A stretch of DNA of 64,000 nucleotides, from assembly GCF_023242475.1 (NCBI RefSeq), contig NZ_JALJFG010000029.1, forward strand, positions 1 through 64,000. The letters run 5' to 3'. This DNA comes from Pseudomonas sp. MWU15-20650. GTDB lineage: Bacteria; Pseudomonadota; Gammaproteobacteria; Pseudomonadales; Pseudomonadaceae. The notes below the pieces were generated by a model. The model saw only the letters and a program-made list of their open reading frames with translations, ran no database searches and was not told the origin of the DNA. Both the position numbers and the translations under genes were made by a program. How positions within the stretch are numbered: position 1 is the first letter of the stretch; the number at the start of each line of letters is the position of its first letter. Of the stretch, positions 8,950 through 17,260 are shown one piece after another.

Positions 8950-10206
8950 TTGAGTTCGCAGAAAACCGTGACCGTTACACCGCCCAATTTCCCACTCAAT
9001 GGCAAGGTCGCGCCCCCCGGTTCCAAATCCATTACCAACCGCGCCCTGTTGCTGGCGGCCCTGGCCAAGGGCACCAGCCGCTTGAGCGGTGCCCTGAAGA
9101 GTGACGACACCCGCCACATGTCGGTGGCCCTGCGCCAGATGGGCGTGACCATCGATGAGCCGGACGACACCACCTTCGTCGTCACCGGCCAAGGCAAGCT
9201 GCAATTGCCGGCACAGCCGCTGTTCCTCGGCAACGCCGGCACCGCCATGCGCTTCCTCACTGCGGCCGTGGCCACCGTGCAAGGCACCGTGGTGCTTGAT
9301 GGCGACGACTACATGCAAAAACGCCCGATCGGCCCGCTGCTGGCCACCCTCGGCCAGAACGGTATTCGCGTTGACAGCCCGACCGGTTGCCCACCGGTGA
9401 CCGTGCATGGCGTGGGCAAGGTCCAGGCCAAGCGCTTTGAAATCGATGGCGGTTTGTCCAGCCAATACGTATCGGCCTTGCTGATGCTCGCGGCCTGTGG
9501 CGAGGCGCCGATTGAGGTGGCGCTGACCGGCAAGGACATCGGTGCCCGCGGCTACGTGGACCTGACCCTGGACTGCATGCGTGCGTTCGGCGCACAGGTT
9601 GAAGCGGTTAACGACAGCACCTGGCGCGTGGCACCAACCGGCTACACCGCCCATGATTACCTGATCGAACCTGATGCCTCGGCGGCCACCTATTTGTGGG
9701 CCGCAGAAGTGCTGACCGGTGGCCGTATCGACATCGGCGTCGCCGCGCAGGATTTCACCCAACCCGACGCCAAGGCCCAGGCCGTGATCGCCCAGTTTCC
9801 GAACATGCAGGCCACGGTGGTGGGCTCGCAGATGCAGGACGCCATCCCGACCCTGGCGGTCCTCGCCGCGTTCAACAACACCCCGGTGCGCTTCACTGAA
9901 CTGGCGAACCTGCGGGTCAAGGAGTGTGACCGCGTGCAGGCACTGCACGACGGCCTTAACGAAATCCGCCCGGGCCTGGCGACCATCGAGGGCGACGACC
10001 TGCTGGTGGCAAGCGACCCTGCCCTGGCCGGGACGTCATGCTCGGCGTTGATCGACACCCACGCCGACCACCGCATCGCCATGTGCTTTGCCTTGGCCGG
10101 GTTGAAAGTGGCGGGGATTAAAATCCAGGACCCAGACTGCGTGGCCAAGACCTACCCTGGGTACTGGAAAGCCTTGGGTAGCCTGGGCGTCGTGCTGAGC
10201 AACTGA
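8950..10206 (+). CDS. aroA: 5-enolpyruvylshikimate-3-phosphate synthase (stand-alone)
   Basis: 418 residues. Transfers enolpyruvyl from PEP to shikimate-3-phosphate in the aromatic pathway. Recognised motifs: PPGSKSITNR, KSDDTRHM, LFLGNAGTAMRFL, YMQKRPIG, GGLSSQYVSALLM, RVKECDR, DTHADHRIAM and DPDCVAKTYPGYW. The position equal to E. coli Pro101 is Phe here (AMRFL instead of AMRPL). Start is TTG at 8950: AGGAG ends 9 nt upstream and the protein then begins as the family does; no ATG fits. Pseudomonads usually carry a tyrA-aroA fusion, so this is probably a second EPSP synthase. Confidence 0.9.
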   Translation: MSSQKTVTVTPPNFPLNGKVAPPGSKSITNRALLLAALAKGTSRLSGALKSDDTRHMSVALRQMGVTIDEPDDTTFVVTGQGKLQLPAQPLFLGNAGTAMRFLTAAVATVQGTVVLDGDDYMQKRPIGPLLATLGQNGIRVDSPTGCPPVTVHGVGKVQAKRFEIDGGLSSQYVSALLMLAACGEAPIEVALTGKDIGARGYVDLTLDCMRAFGAQVEAVNDSTWRVAPTGYTAHDYLIEPDASAATYLWAAEVLTGGRIDIGVAAQDFTQPDAKAQAVIAQFPNMQATVVGSQMQDAIPTLAVLAAFNNTPVRFTELANLRVKECDRVQALHDGLNEIRPGLATIEGDDLLVASDPALAGTSCSALIDTHADHRIAMCFALAGLKVAGIKIQDPDCVAKTYPGYWKALGSLGVVLSN

Positions 10207-10238
10207 GTTAGAGGCACCGGAATGGGGAGGCAATGCAC

Positions 10239-10628
10239 ATGACCATCCGCCAACCCTGCCCACCCGGTGCCTGTGTCTGCGAGCGTGAACGACTGCTGCA
10301 AGCGCCTGGCGCCGATTTGCGTATCCTCCAACTGACGCGACAGCAAGAAAAGGTCCTGCTCGAGCGTCTGGAAGACCTCAAGAGCTTGCAAGACCTGGAG
10401 CACATGCAGCAGCGGATGTTCGAGCAACTGGGCATCCGCGTGCACATCGCGCCGGGGCACACCGAGGTCAAGAGCATGCGCGGGATCCAGATCGTCATTG
10501 ATGAGCTGCCGGGCCTGTGCCGCAAGACCCGACAATCAATCCCGGCAGCCATTCGCCGGGGCATGGAAAAGCGACCGGAGATTGCCTACCGCCTGCTGGA
10601 TGCCCACGACCTGTTTCGCGAAGGCTGA
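10239..10628 (+). CDS. Hypothetical protein with N-terminal Cys cluster
   Basis: 129 residues, not assigned to a family. The N-terminus has three closely spaced cysteines (CPPGACVCER), which could bind a metal or form a disulfide; a fourth Cys lies at LCRKTR. The centre (about residues 28-65) is strongly helical and charged with heptad-like spacing (LERLEDLKSLQDLEHMQQRM), likely a short coiled coil. No signal peptide or membrane segment. ATG 10239 is chosen because GGGGAGG ends 8 nt upstream; ATG 10233 is too close. It follows aroA by 32 nt and may be co-transcribed. The stop abuts the convergent oxidoreductase gene with no gap. Confidence 0.7.
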   Translation: MTIRQPCPPGACVCERERLLQAPGADLRILQLTRQQEKVLLERLEDLKSLQDLEHMQQRMFEQLGIRVHIAPGHTEVKSMRGIQIVIDELPGLCRKTRQSIPAAIRRGMEKRPEIAYRLLDAHDLFREG

Positions 10629-11228
10629 TTACCCCGCCACCGTTTCCCCCTGGAACAATTCCTGCCCCACGGCCCTGGCCTTGTGCAAATGCGCCTGTGC
10701 GCTACCGCTTTCCGACTCCAGCAGCAGCTCGGACGTCAGTACCTGCGCCCCACAGTAATCAAAAATCCCGTAGTCGATTTGCGTGCGCATGGCCTTGGCA
10801 TAACCGTGTCGGTCAAACGCGCTTTCATCCGCAGCGCCGACTGCCAGCAGGTGCACCCGCAAGTGCCGCAGTTTTTTCACCACCGGCGTGTCCGGGCCGT
10901 AGTCAATCGCCCAGCCATTGACGAACACGCGGTCGACCCAGCCCTTGAGCAACCCCGGCAATGACCACCAATAGATCGGGAACGCCAGCACCAAGGCATC
11001 GGCGCGGTCGATTCGGGCCTGCTCGGCGAGCACATCGGCGGGCGGCGTGGCGCGGGTGCGGTGCACACGCTGGTCGGCAGCGGTGTAGCGTGGGTCGAAG
11101 CCTTCGGCGGCGAGGTCAGCAATTTCGAAGGTATGGCCGGCCGCCGTCAGCCCGGCAGCGACTTGCGCGGCCAGGCTGTGGGTGAGGGATTGCGGGTCGT
11201 GGTGAGCAACAACGATCAGAGCATGCAT
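10629..11228 (-). CDS. NAD(P)H-dependent oxidoreductase, flavodoxin-like quinone reductase
   Basis: 199 residues of the Flavodoxin_2 fold (NQO1/KefF/MdaB type), predicted FMN or FAD enzyme reducing quinones with NAD(P)H. The N-terminal beta-strand and phosphate loop read MHALIVVAHHDPQSLTHSL; the flavin-side motif is FPIYWWSLPGLLKGWVDRVF. ATG 11228 has GGAG 8 nt upstream. It diverges from a tetR gene across a 69-nt gap holding a palindromic repeat, so the TetR protein very probably represses it, with an electrophile or quinone as plausible inducer. Confidence 0.85.
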   Translation of the reverse strand: MHALIVVAHHDPQSLTHSLAAQVAAGLTAAGHTFEIADLAAEGFDPRYTAADQRVHRTRATPPADVLAEQARIDRADALVLAFPIYWWSLPGLLKGWVDRVFVNGWAIDYGPDTPVVKKLRHLRVHLLAVGAADESAFDRHGYAKAMRTQIDYGIFDYCGAQVLTSELLLESESGSAQAHLHKARAVGQELFQGETVAG

Positions 11229-11261
11229 GACTTTGACTCCATTTGAGGTTACGCTGGGCTT

Positions 11262-11290
11262 AAGTTACCTTTGGTAAGTTACTTTTGGTA
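11262..11290. promoter_or_regulatory. Candidate TetR operator: tandem 14-bp repeats with palindrome
   Basis: Two adjacent copies, AAGTTACCTTTGGT (11262-11275) and AAGTTACTTTTGGT (11276-11289), differ at one base. The first, with the next two bases, contains the palindrome TTACC-TTT-GGTAA. It ends 8 nt before the TetR start codon and lies in the shared promoter region of the divergent oxidoreductase. Confidence 0.65.
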
Positions 11291-11297
11291 TATAAGC

Positions 11298-11900
11298 ATG
11301 TCAAGCCATGAATCCCCTGCCCCACGTCGTCGCTTATCCCGTGAAGATCGTTTACGCCAATTGCTGGATGTCGCCTGGCAACTGGTGCGCGAAGAAGGCA
11401 CCGATGCCTTGGCCCTGGGGCGCCTGGCAGAACTGGCGGGCGTCACCAAGCCCGTGGTTTACGACCACTTCGTCACGCGCGCTGGGTTATTGGTCGCACT
11501 GTATGCAGACTTCGACGAACGGCAAAACCAGGTGCTCGACGAAGCACTGGTGGCCAGTAATGCCACGCTGGATGCTCGGGCCTGGGTGATCGCCTCGTCG
11601 TACGTCGATTGCGTGCTATTGCAAGGTCGGGAAATTCCGGGGGTGATTGCAGCGCTCAGCGGCTCGCCGGAGCTGGAAACCCTCAAGCGCCAATACGAAG
11701 CGATTTTCCTCGATAAGTGCCGCGACGCACTGGCGCCCTTTGCCCCCACCGGCAGCATTTCCCAGGCTGGTTTGCGCGCCATGCTTGGCGCGGCGGAAGC
11801 GTTGTCCCATGCGGCCGCCAACGGCGAGATCAGCCGCGAAGAGGCGCAACAGGAACTGTTGGCGACCATCGTGGCAATGGTCAACCGGGGGCGCGTTTGA
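11298..11900 (+). CDS. TetR-family transcriptional regulator
   Basis: 200 residues. N-terminal helix-turn-helix at about residues 17-60: RLRQLLDVAWQLVREEG, then LGRLAELAGVTKPVVYDHF, the TetR recognition helix pattern. The C-terminal ligand domain is variable and not assignable. ATG 11298 is chosen (MSSHESP...) because the earlier in-frame start at 11271 lies inside the repeated operator. Divergent from a flavin quinone reductase, its likely target, and probably autoregulated through the 11262-11290 repeats. Confidence 0.87.
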   Translation: MSSHESPAPRRRLSREDRLRQLLDVAWQLVREEGTDALALGRLAELAGVTKPVVYDHFVTRAGLLVALYADFDERQNQVLDEALVASNATLDARAWVIASSYVDCVLLQGREIPGVIAALSGSPELETLKRQYEAIFLDKCRDALAPFAPTGSISQAGLRAMLGAAEALSHAAANGEISREEAQQELLATIVAMVNRGRV

Positions 11901-11914
11901 AAATGCCCCTCGCC

Positions 11915-12595
11915 TCAGGCCAGGTGGTCGTTCACAAATAAGCGAACCTTGCGCGTCAACTGGTCCAGGTGCCGGTCACGCTGTTTCTCGGCATCCACCA
12001 TCGCGCGCTTGCCGTGCTTTTGCAGCAGGTAAGTATGAATCTGGCGGACTTCCAGTGAGCTGTAGATCGCGGCCACATCCAACACGCCCATCAGGCCATC
12101 GGTGCCGTAATCGCGCGTATTCATCAGCACCTGAGTGCCACGCGCGCCGCGCACCTGAAACCCCATCGCCGTGAAGGCCGCCACCTTCTCCACGGCACAT
12201 GCCAACTCTGCATGGGGATAACGCGCCAACACGTCCTGCATCATCGCCCGCCCCACGCCCTGACGCCGCGAACCGGCCTGCACGGCCATGAAGGCAATGC
12301 CGCACGCCTCGGGGTCATCCTTTACCGGCAGGCACAGCAAAAAGCCGATGACCTGGTCAGGATCCTGAGTTGCTGTGGCGACGAGCAACTCAACGGCAAT
12401 CCCTTTCGTTCCGGCCAACGCCTCAAGGTAGAGGTGCACCTCAAAACCGGTGGCGTACTGGTAGATGTTATAGAGCAGGTTGCTCGGTGCCAGCGCCACG
12501 CTGCTGATGTCGGTGAGGTTGTCCACCACCATTTGCAGGATCTGGCTGTTGACCGATTCGGGGCACGGCGTGGTGTAGCGGGTAAGGCTGAACAT
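11915..12595 (-). CDS. GNAT-family N-acetyltransferase
   Basis: 226 residues. The acetyl-CoA-binding motif A reads VQAGSRRQGVGRAMMQDVL, with the R/QxxGxG/A core, at about residues 110-130. The N-terminal 80 residues and the C-terminal 70 residues are not typical of small GNATs; the C-terminus (EKQRDRHLDQLTRKVRLFV) is charged and helical. Substrate unknown. ATG 12595 is preceded by AGGA with about 6-nt spacing; the open frame upstream runs through the intergenic region. Divergent from the FCD regulator. Confidence 0.8.
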   Translation of the reverse strand: MFSLTRYTTPCPESVNSQILQMVVDNLTDISSVALAPSNLLYNIYQYATGFEVHLYLEALAGTKGIAVELLVATATQDPDQVIGFLLCLPVKDDPEACGIAFMAVQAGSRRQGVGRAMMQDVLARYPHAELACAVEKVAAFTAMGFQVRGARGTQVLMNTRDYGTDGLMGVLDVAAIYSSLEVRQIHTYLLQKHGKRAMVDAEKQRDRHLDQLTRKVRLFVNDHLA

Positions 12596-12723
12596 GCAAA
12601 TTCCTGGAGGTCTCAAGGCGGCGGGGATTGTACCTGTTGCCGGCCACCCTCGGCACCCGCCTCTCCCACGTGGTGGCTGGGTTGCACGACACAAACGTTG
12701 ACAAGATAAAATCCTAACGACCA

Positions 12724-12734
12724 TTGTCTGACAA
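12724..12734. promoter_or_regulatory. FadR/FCD-type operator before the regulator gene
   Basis: TTGTCTGACAA is a perfect dyad around a central T and fits the FadR-family consensus TNGTNNNACNA. The 15-mer GTCTGACAACCTGAT that begins here (12727) recurs at 13526 before lhgO. Its position 23 nt before the regulator ATG indicates autorepression. Confidence 0.65.
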
Positions 12735-12756
12735 CCTGATTACCAAGGTTGTCCCC

Positions 12757-13467
12757 ATGCTTGAGCTCCAGCGCCCCGACTCGCTTGTCGTGCGGGTTGT
12801 CAGCGCCATTCGCGCAGAGATCGATTCCGGCCAATTGGCCCCCGAGTCGCGCCTGCCCACCGAACAGCAACTGGCCGAACAACTCAACGTCAGCCGCTCT
12901 GTGGTGCGCGAAGCCATTGCCCAACTCAAGGCCGACGGCGTACTCACCGCGCGCCGCGGCCTGGGTTCGTTTATTTCGCAGACGCCTGCCGGCACGGTGT
13001 TCCGTTTCCCGCAACAAAACGGGCGCCTCCCCGACTTGGCGCAGATGTTTGAAGTACGCCTGTGGATCGAAACCCAGGCCGCCTCGATTGCTGCCCAGCG
13101 CCGTGATGCCGCCGACCTGCAACGCATGAAAAACGCATTGCAGGACATGCAGGATAACCGCGACGACTTCGAAGCCGCCGCCCTGGCCGATGTGGAGTTC
13201 CACCGGGCGATCGCCGACGCCAGCAAGAACGACTATTTCGTGGCCTTCCATGACTTCCTCAGGAGCCAGTTGGCCAGCGCTCGCAAGACCGCTTGGGAAA
13301 ACTCGGCGTCGCGCTTTGCCACTGGCTCGGCCGAGGCCACACAGGAACACCAGGTGCTCTACCAAGCCATCGCCGACGGTGATGCTCAGCGCGCCGCCGC
13401 CAGTGCCGAGGCGCACCTGCGCGCCGCCGCCCGGCGCTTGCGATTGGAATTGCCCGCCACCGACTGA
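12757..13467 (+). CDS. lhgR: FadR-type GntR regulator with FCD domain, probable L-2-hydroxyglutarate regulator
   Basis: 236 residues. N-terminal winged helix (about 8-75): SLVVRVVSAIRAEIDSGQL, LPTEQQLAEQLNVSRSVVREAI, LTARRGLGSFI. The FCD ligand domain follows (about 95-225), with the metal/carboxylate-binding pattern including DVEFHRAIADAS and EHQVLYQAI...HLRAA. FCD regulators of this kind sense small hydroxy-acids. ATG 12757 chosen; the TTG at 12724 lies inside the operator. It is followed by a terminator and then lhgO, so it is transcribed separately. The symbol rests on context with lhgO. Confidence 0.75.
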   Translation: MLELQRPDSLVVRVVSAIRAEIDSGQLAPESRLPTEQQLAEQLNVSRSVVREAIAQLKADGVLTARRGLGSFISQTPAGTVFRFPQQNGRLPDLAQMFEVRLWIETQAASIAAQRRDAADLQRMKNALQDMQDNRDDFEAAALADVEFHRAIADASKNDYFVAFHDFLRSQLASARKTAWENSASRFATGSAEATQEHQVLYQAIADGDAQRAAASAEAHLRAAARRLRLELPATD

Positions 13468-13486
13468 CCGACTGCCCCCTTTTGTT

Positions 13487-13512
13487 GCGTGTCCTGGACA
13501 CGCCGTTTTTTT
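13487..13512 (+). terminator. Rho-independent terminator after the FCD regulator
   Basis: GCGTGTC (13487-13493) pairs with GACACGC (13497-13503) around CTG, followed by CG and seven T. It separates the regulator transcript from the lhgO promoter 12 nt further on. Confidence 0.75.
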
Positions 13513-13523
13513 AACCAGCACAT

Positions 13524-13534
13524 TAGTCTGACAA
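13524..13534. promoter_or_regulatory. FadR/FCD-type operator before lhgO
   Basis: TAGTCTGACAA fits TNGTNNNACNA and shares GTCTGACAACCTGAT with the site before the regulator gene. It lies 45 nt upstream of the lhgO ATG, in a position to block its promoter. Confidence 0.65.
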
Positions 13535-13578
13535 CCTGATAAGCAGACCGAAATGTACAACGCGAAGGACTTCACGCC

Positions 13579-14772
<1,194 letters not shown>

Positions 14773-14830
14773 CACCCGGCAATACGCCTCCATTTGACAA
14801 TAACTATAAAGACCCAGAAGGAAGTCCAGC

Positions 14831-16156
14831 ATGACGGCCCCCGCCTCCCTCCCCGGCACCGAAACCCCTGAACAAACCCGCAAGCGCCTGCGCAAAGTCG
14901 CCGCCGCCACCATCTTTGGTTCGATGCTGGAGTGGTATGACTTTTACCTGTACGCCACCATGGCGGCCATTGTGTTCTCGAAAATTTTCTTCGATAACAG
15001 CGACCCCAAGACCGCCACGCTGATGGCGTTCTCCACGTTCGCCATCGGTTTTATCGCCCGTCCGTTCGGCGGCATCCTGTTCGGTTACCTGGGCGACAAG
15101 TTCGGCCGCAAGCAAGTGCTGGTGCTGACCTTTTGCCTGATGGGCGTGTGCACCACGCTGATCGGCCTGATTCCCAGCTACGCCGCCATCGGTATCTGGG
15201 CGCCGATCGTGCTGGTGTTTATCCGCATCATCCAGGGCCTGGGCGCCGGTGCCGAACTGTCGGGCGCGGCAGTGACATCCTATGAGCATGCCTCCCAGGG
15301 CAAACGCGGCAGTCAGGGCGCATGGCCGGCGTTGGGCCTGAACCTGGGCCTGTTGTTGTCGTCGCTCACCGTGTACCTGCTCACCCTCAACGGCAATGAG
15401 TTCCTGCTGGCCGGCGGCTGGCGCATTCCCTTCGTCTGCAGCATCGTGCTGGTGGCGATTGGCCTGTGGGTGCGCAATAGCATTCCGGAAACCCCACAGT
15501 TCAAGGAACTCAGCAAAGAAGCCGCCAAGGCCCAGGCCTCGCCCCTCAAAGCCTTGTTCAAGCACGACCTGAAGGGCCTGGCGGTGGTGTTCTTTGTCGC
15601 CATTGGCTACAACGCCCTGAGCTACATCTTCAAGACCTTTTCCCTGGCGTACCTGACCCAGTTCAAAGGCGTCGATGTACACGTCACGTCACTGTCGGTG
15701 ACCATCGCCAGCCTGATCGCCATCGTCGCCGTGCCCTGCTTCGGCTGGCTGTGCGACAAGTGGAGCAGCAAAACCGTGTTGATGCTCGGCGGGCTGTTCT
15801 CGTTGCTGTTCGCCTACCCATTCCTGGCCCTGCTCAACAGTGGTGAAAGCATGATGATCTACCTCGCCATCGGCGTGGGCACCGGCATCCTCGCGCCGAT
15901 GATGTTTGCCCCGCAGGGCTCGTTCCTGAGCCGCCAGTTCCCCACTCAAACACGCTCTTCGGGCTTTGGTACCGGGCGCGAAATCGGCACGGCCATCGCG
16001 GGTGGCCTGGCTCCGTTGGGCGCCCTGTCGATGGTGGCGGCGTCGGCCACCCACTCCACCGATGGCGTGGTGGTTATCCTCGCCATCTCGGCCCTGCTGG
16101 TGGTGGTGTTCGCGTGGTGCGATCAGGGCCGTAAACACTCGGCCTTCAAGAACTGA
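14831..16156 (+). CDS. MFS transporter, metabolite:H+ symporter (MHS/KgtP-like) family
   Basis: 441 residues with twelve predicted membrane segments. The MHS pattern is clear: SMLEWYDFYLYATMAA at the first helix, ARPFGGILFGYLGDKFGRK as the loop 2-3 MFS signature, and GLGAGAELSGAAVTSYE in helix 4. Relatives carry 2-oxoglutarate, citrate, proline or shikimate. Behind lhgO, a dicarboxylate such as L-2-hydroxyglutarate or 2-oxoglutarate is the best guess, by context only. AAGGAAG lies upstream of ATG 14831. An 18-nt hairpin (GGGTGCA/TGCACCC, 16177-16194) without a T run follows. Confidence 0.83.
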   Translation: MTAPASLPGTETPEQTRKRLRKVAAATIFGSMLEWYDFYLYATMAAIVFSKIFFDNSDPKTATLMAFSTFAIGFIARPFGGILFGYLGDKFGRKQVLVLTFCLMGVCTTLIGLIPSYAAIGIWAPIVLVFIRIIQGLGAGAELSGAAVTSYEHASQGKRGSQGAWPALGLNLGLLLSSLTVYLLTLNGNEFLLAGGWRIPFVCSIVLVAIGLWVRNSIPETPQFKELSKEAAKAQASPLKALFKHDLKGLAVVFFVAIGYNALSYIFKTFSLAYLTQFKGVDVHVTSLSVTIASLIAIVAVPCFGWLCDKWSSKTVLMLGGLFSLLFAYPFLALLNSGESMMIYLAIGVGTGILAPMMFAPQGSFLSRQFPTQTRSSGFGTGREIGTAIAGGLAPLGALSMVAASATHSTDGVVVILAISALLVVVFAWCDQGRKHSAFKN

Positions 16157-16237
16157 GGGAAAAAGTTCGGATCAATGGGTGCATGGATGCACCCGGATCG
16201 CGCATCATGGGCACTTTCAAGCTCAAGGGTAACGTCC

Positions 16238-17089
16238 ATGCGCGTTCTGTCATTGATGATGGGTCTTACGACGCTGGCCGCCAGTACGGTGTTCTGCGCC
16301 AGCGCGATGGCGAATGAAGAAACTCAGCTGGTGCAACAGATCAACCAGTACCGCAGCCAAGTACAGCGCTGCGGCGACCAAGGCTCCCAGGAGCTGCCTC
16401 CCCTGGCCAGCGACACGCGGCTGGTGCTGCCGGCCACCAATGTCGGCGACCTGCAGCAGGCGCTGGCGCGGGCCGCGTACCCGATGGTCAACGTGCAGGC
16501 CATCAGCCTGTCCGGGCCCAAGGACGCCCAGGCCGCCATGAAAGCGGTGCGCGAAAGTTTCTGCCGGGTAGTGCTCGACCCGCAATTTGTCGACATCGGC
16601 GTCAGCAACAGTGGCCAGGATTGGCGCATCGTGCTGGCCCGCCCGTTGCTGTCCAGCGGCCTGGGCGATTGGCAGACCGAAGGCAAGCAACTGCTGAACC
16701 TGGTCAACGCCGCCCGTGCCCAGCCTCGCCAATGCGGCCCCCAAGCGTTCACTGCGACCACTGCGTTGTCCTGGAACGACGACCTGGCCGGCGCCGCCAA
16801 CAGCCACACGCGCAACATGGCCAACGGTAACTTCTTCGACCACCTGGACCACGACGGCCGTACCCCAGGCGATCGCGCCGAGCTGGCCGGTTATATCGCA
16901 AAGAACATCGGCGAAAACATCGCTGCCGGCCTCGATACCCCACGTAAGGTCGTAGACGGTTGGCTCGCCAGCCCGGGCCATTGCGCCAACTTGATGAACC
17001 CGCTGTTTCGCGAACTGGGTGCCGCCTACGCAATGGACCCCAAGAGTGATGCGGGGATCTACTGGACAGCCGTGTTCGCCAGCCAATAA
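16238..17089 (+). CDS. Secreted CAP (SCP/PR-1-like) domain protein
   Basis: 283 residues. Signal peptide: MRVLSLMMGLTTLAASTVF with cleavage expected after ASAMA. The CAP domain occupies the C-terminal half: LLNLVNAARAQPRQCG, LSWNDDLAGAANSHTRNMA, then FFDHLDHDGRTPGDRAE and GENIAAGLDTP, ending with the SPGHCANLMNP segment, including the His/Glu residues of the CAP cavity. An N-terminal region of about 130 residues precedes it. Role unknown; bacterial CAP proteins are extracytoplasmic. ATG 16238 with AAGGG upstream; the longer open frame lacks a signal peptide. Confidence 0.85.
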   Translation: MRVLSLMMGLTTLAASTVFCASAMANEETQLVQQINQYRSQVQRCGDQGSQELPPLASDTRLVLPATNVGDLQQALARAAYPMVNVQAISLSGPKDAQAAMKAVRESFCRVVLDPQFVDIGVSNSGQDWRIVLARPLLSSGLGDWQTEGKQLLNLVNAARAQPRQCGPQAFTATTALSWNDDLAGAANSHTRNMANGNFFDHLDHDGRTPGDRAELAGYIAKNIGENIAAGLDTPRKVVDGWLASPGHCANLMNPLFRELGAAYAMDPKSDAGIYWTAVFASQ

Positions 17090-17260
17090 GGCTTGGGCCA
17101 CAGCCAAAAAATGGAGCAATTCTCTAGCGACATGGACGGAGCATCAAATTGCTATCGCCCGCACAGTCGTACTGAACGGGTGACGGTGAATCAGGTCTGT
17201 TGCTGGGCAACCTGACGCTTCAGGCAACAGCGCTACCGTGGCAAATAAGGTGTTGATCCA

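Noticed and set aside
12698..12726. TTGACA as a -35 box for the FCD regulator
   Set aside because: No acceptable -10 hexamer lies at 16-18 nt spacing, so I did not call a promoter there.
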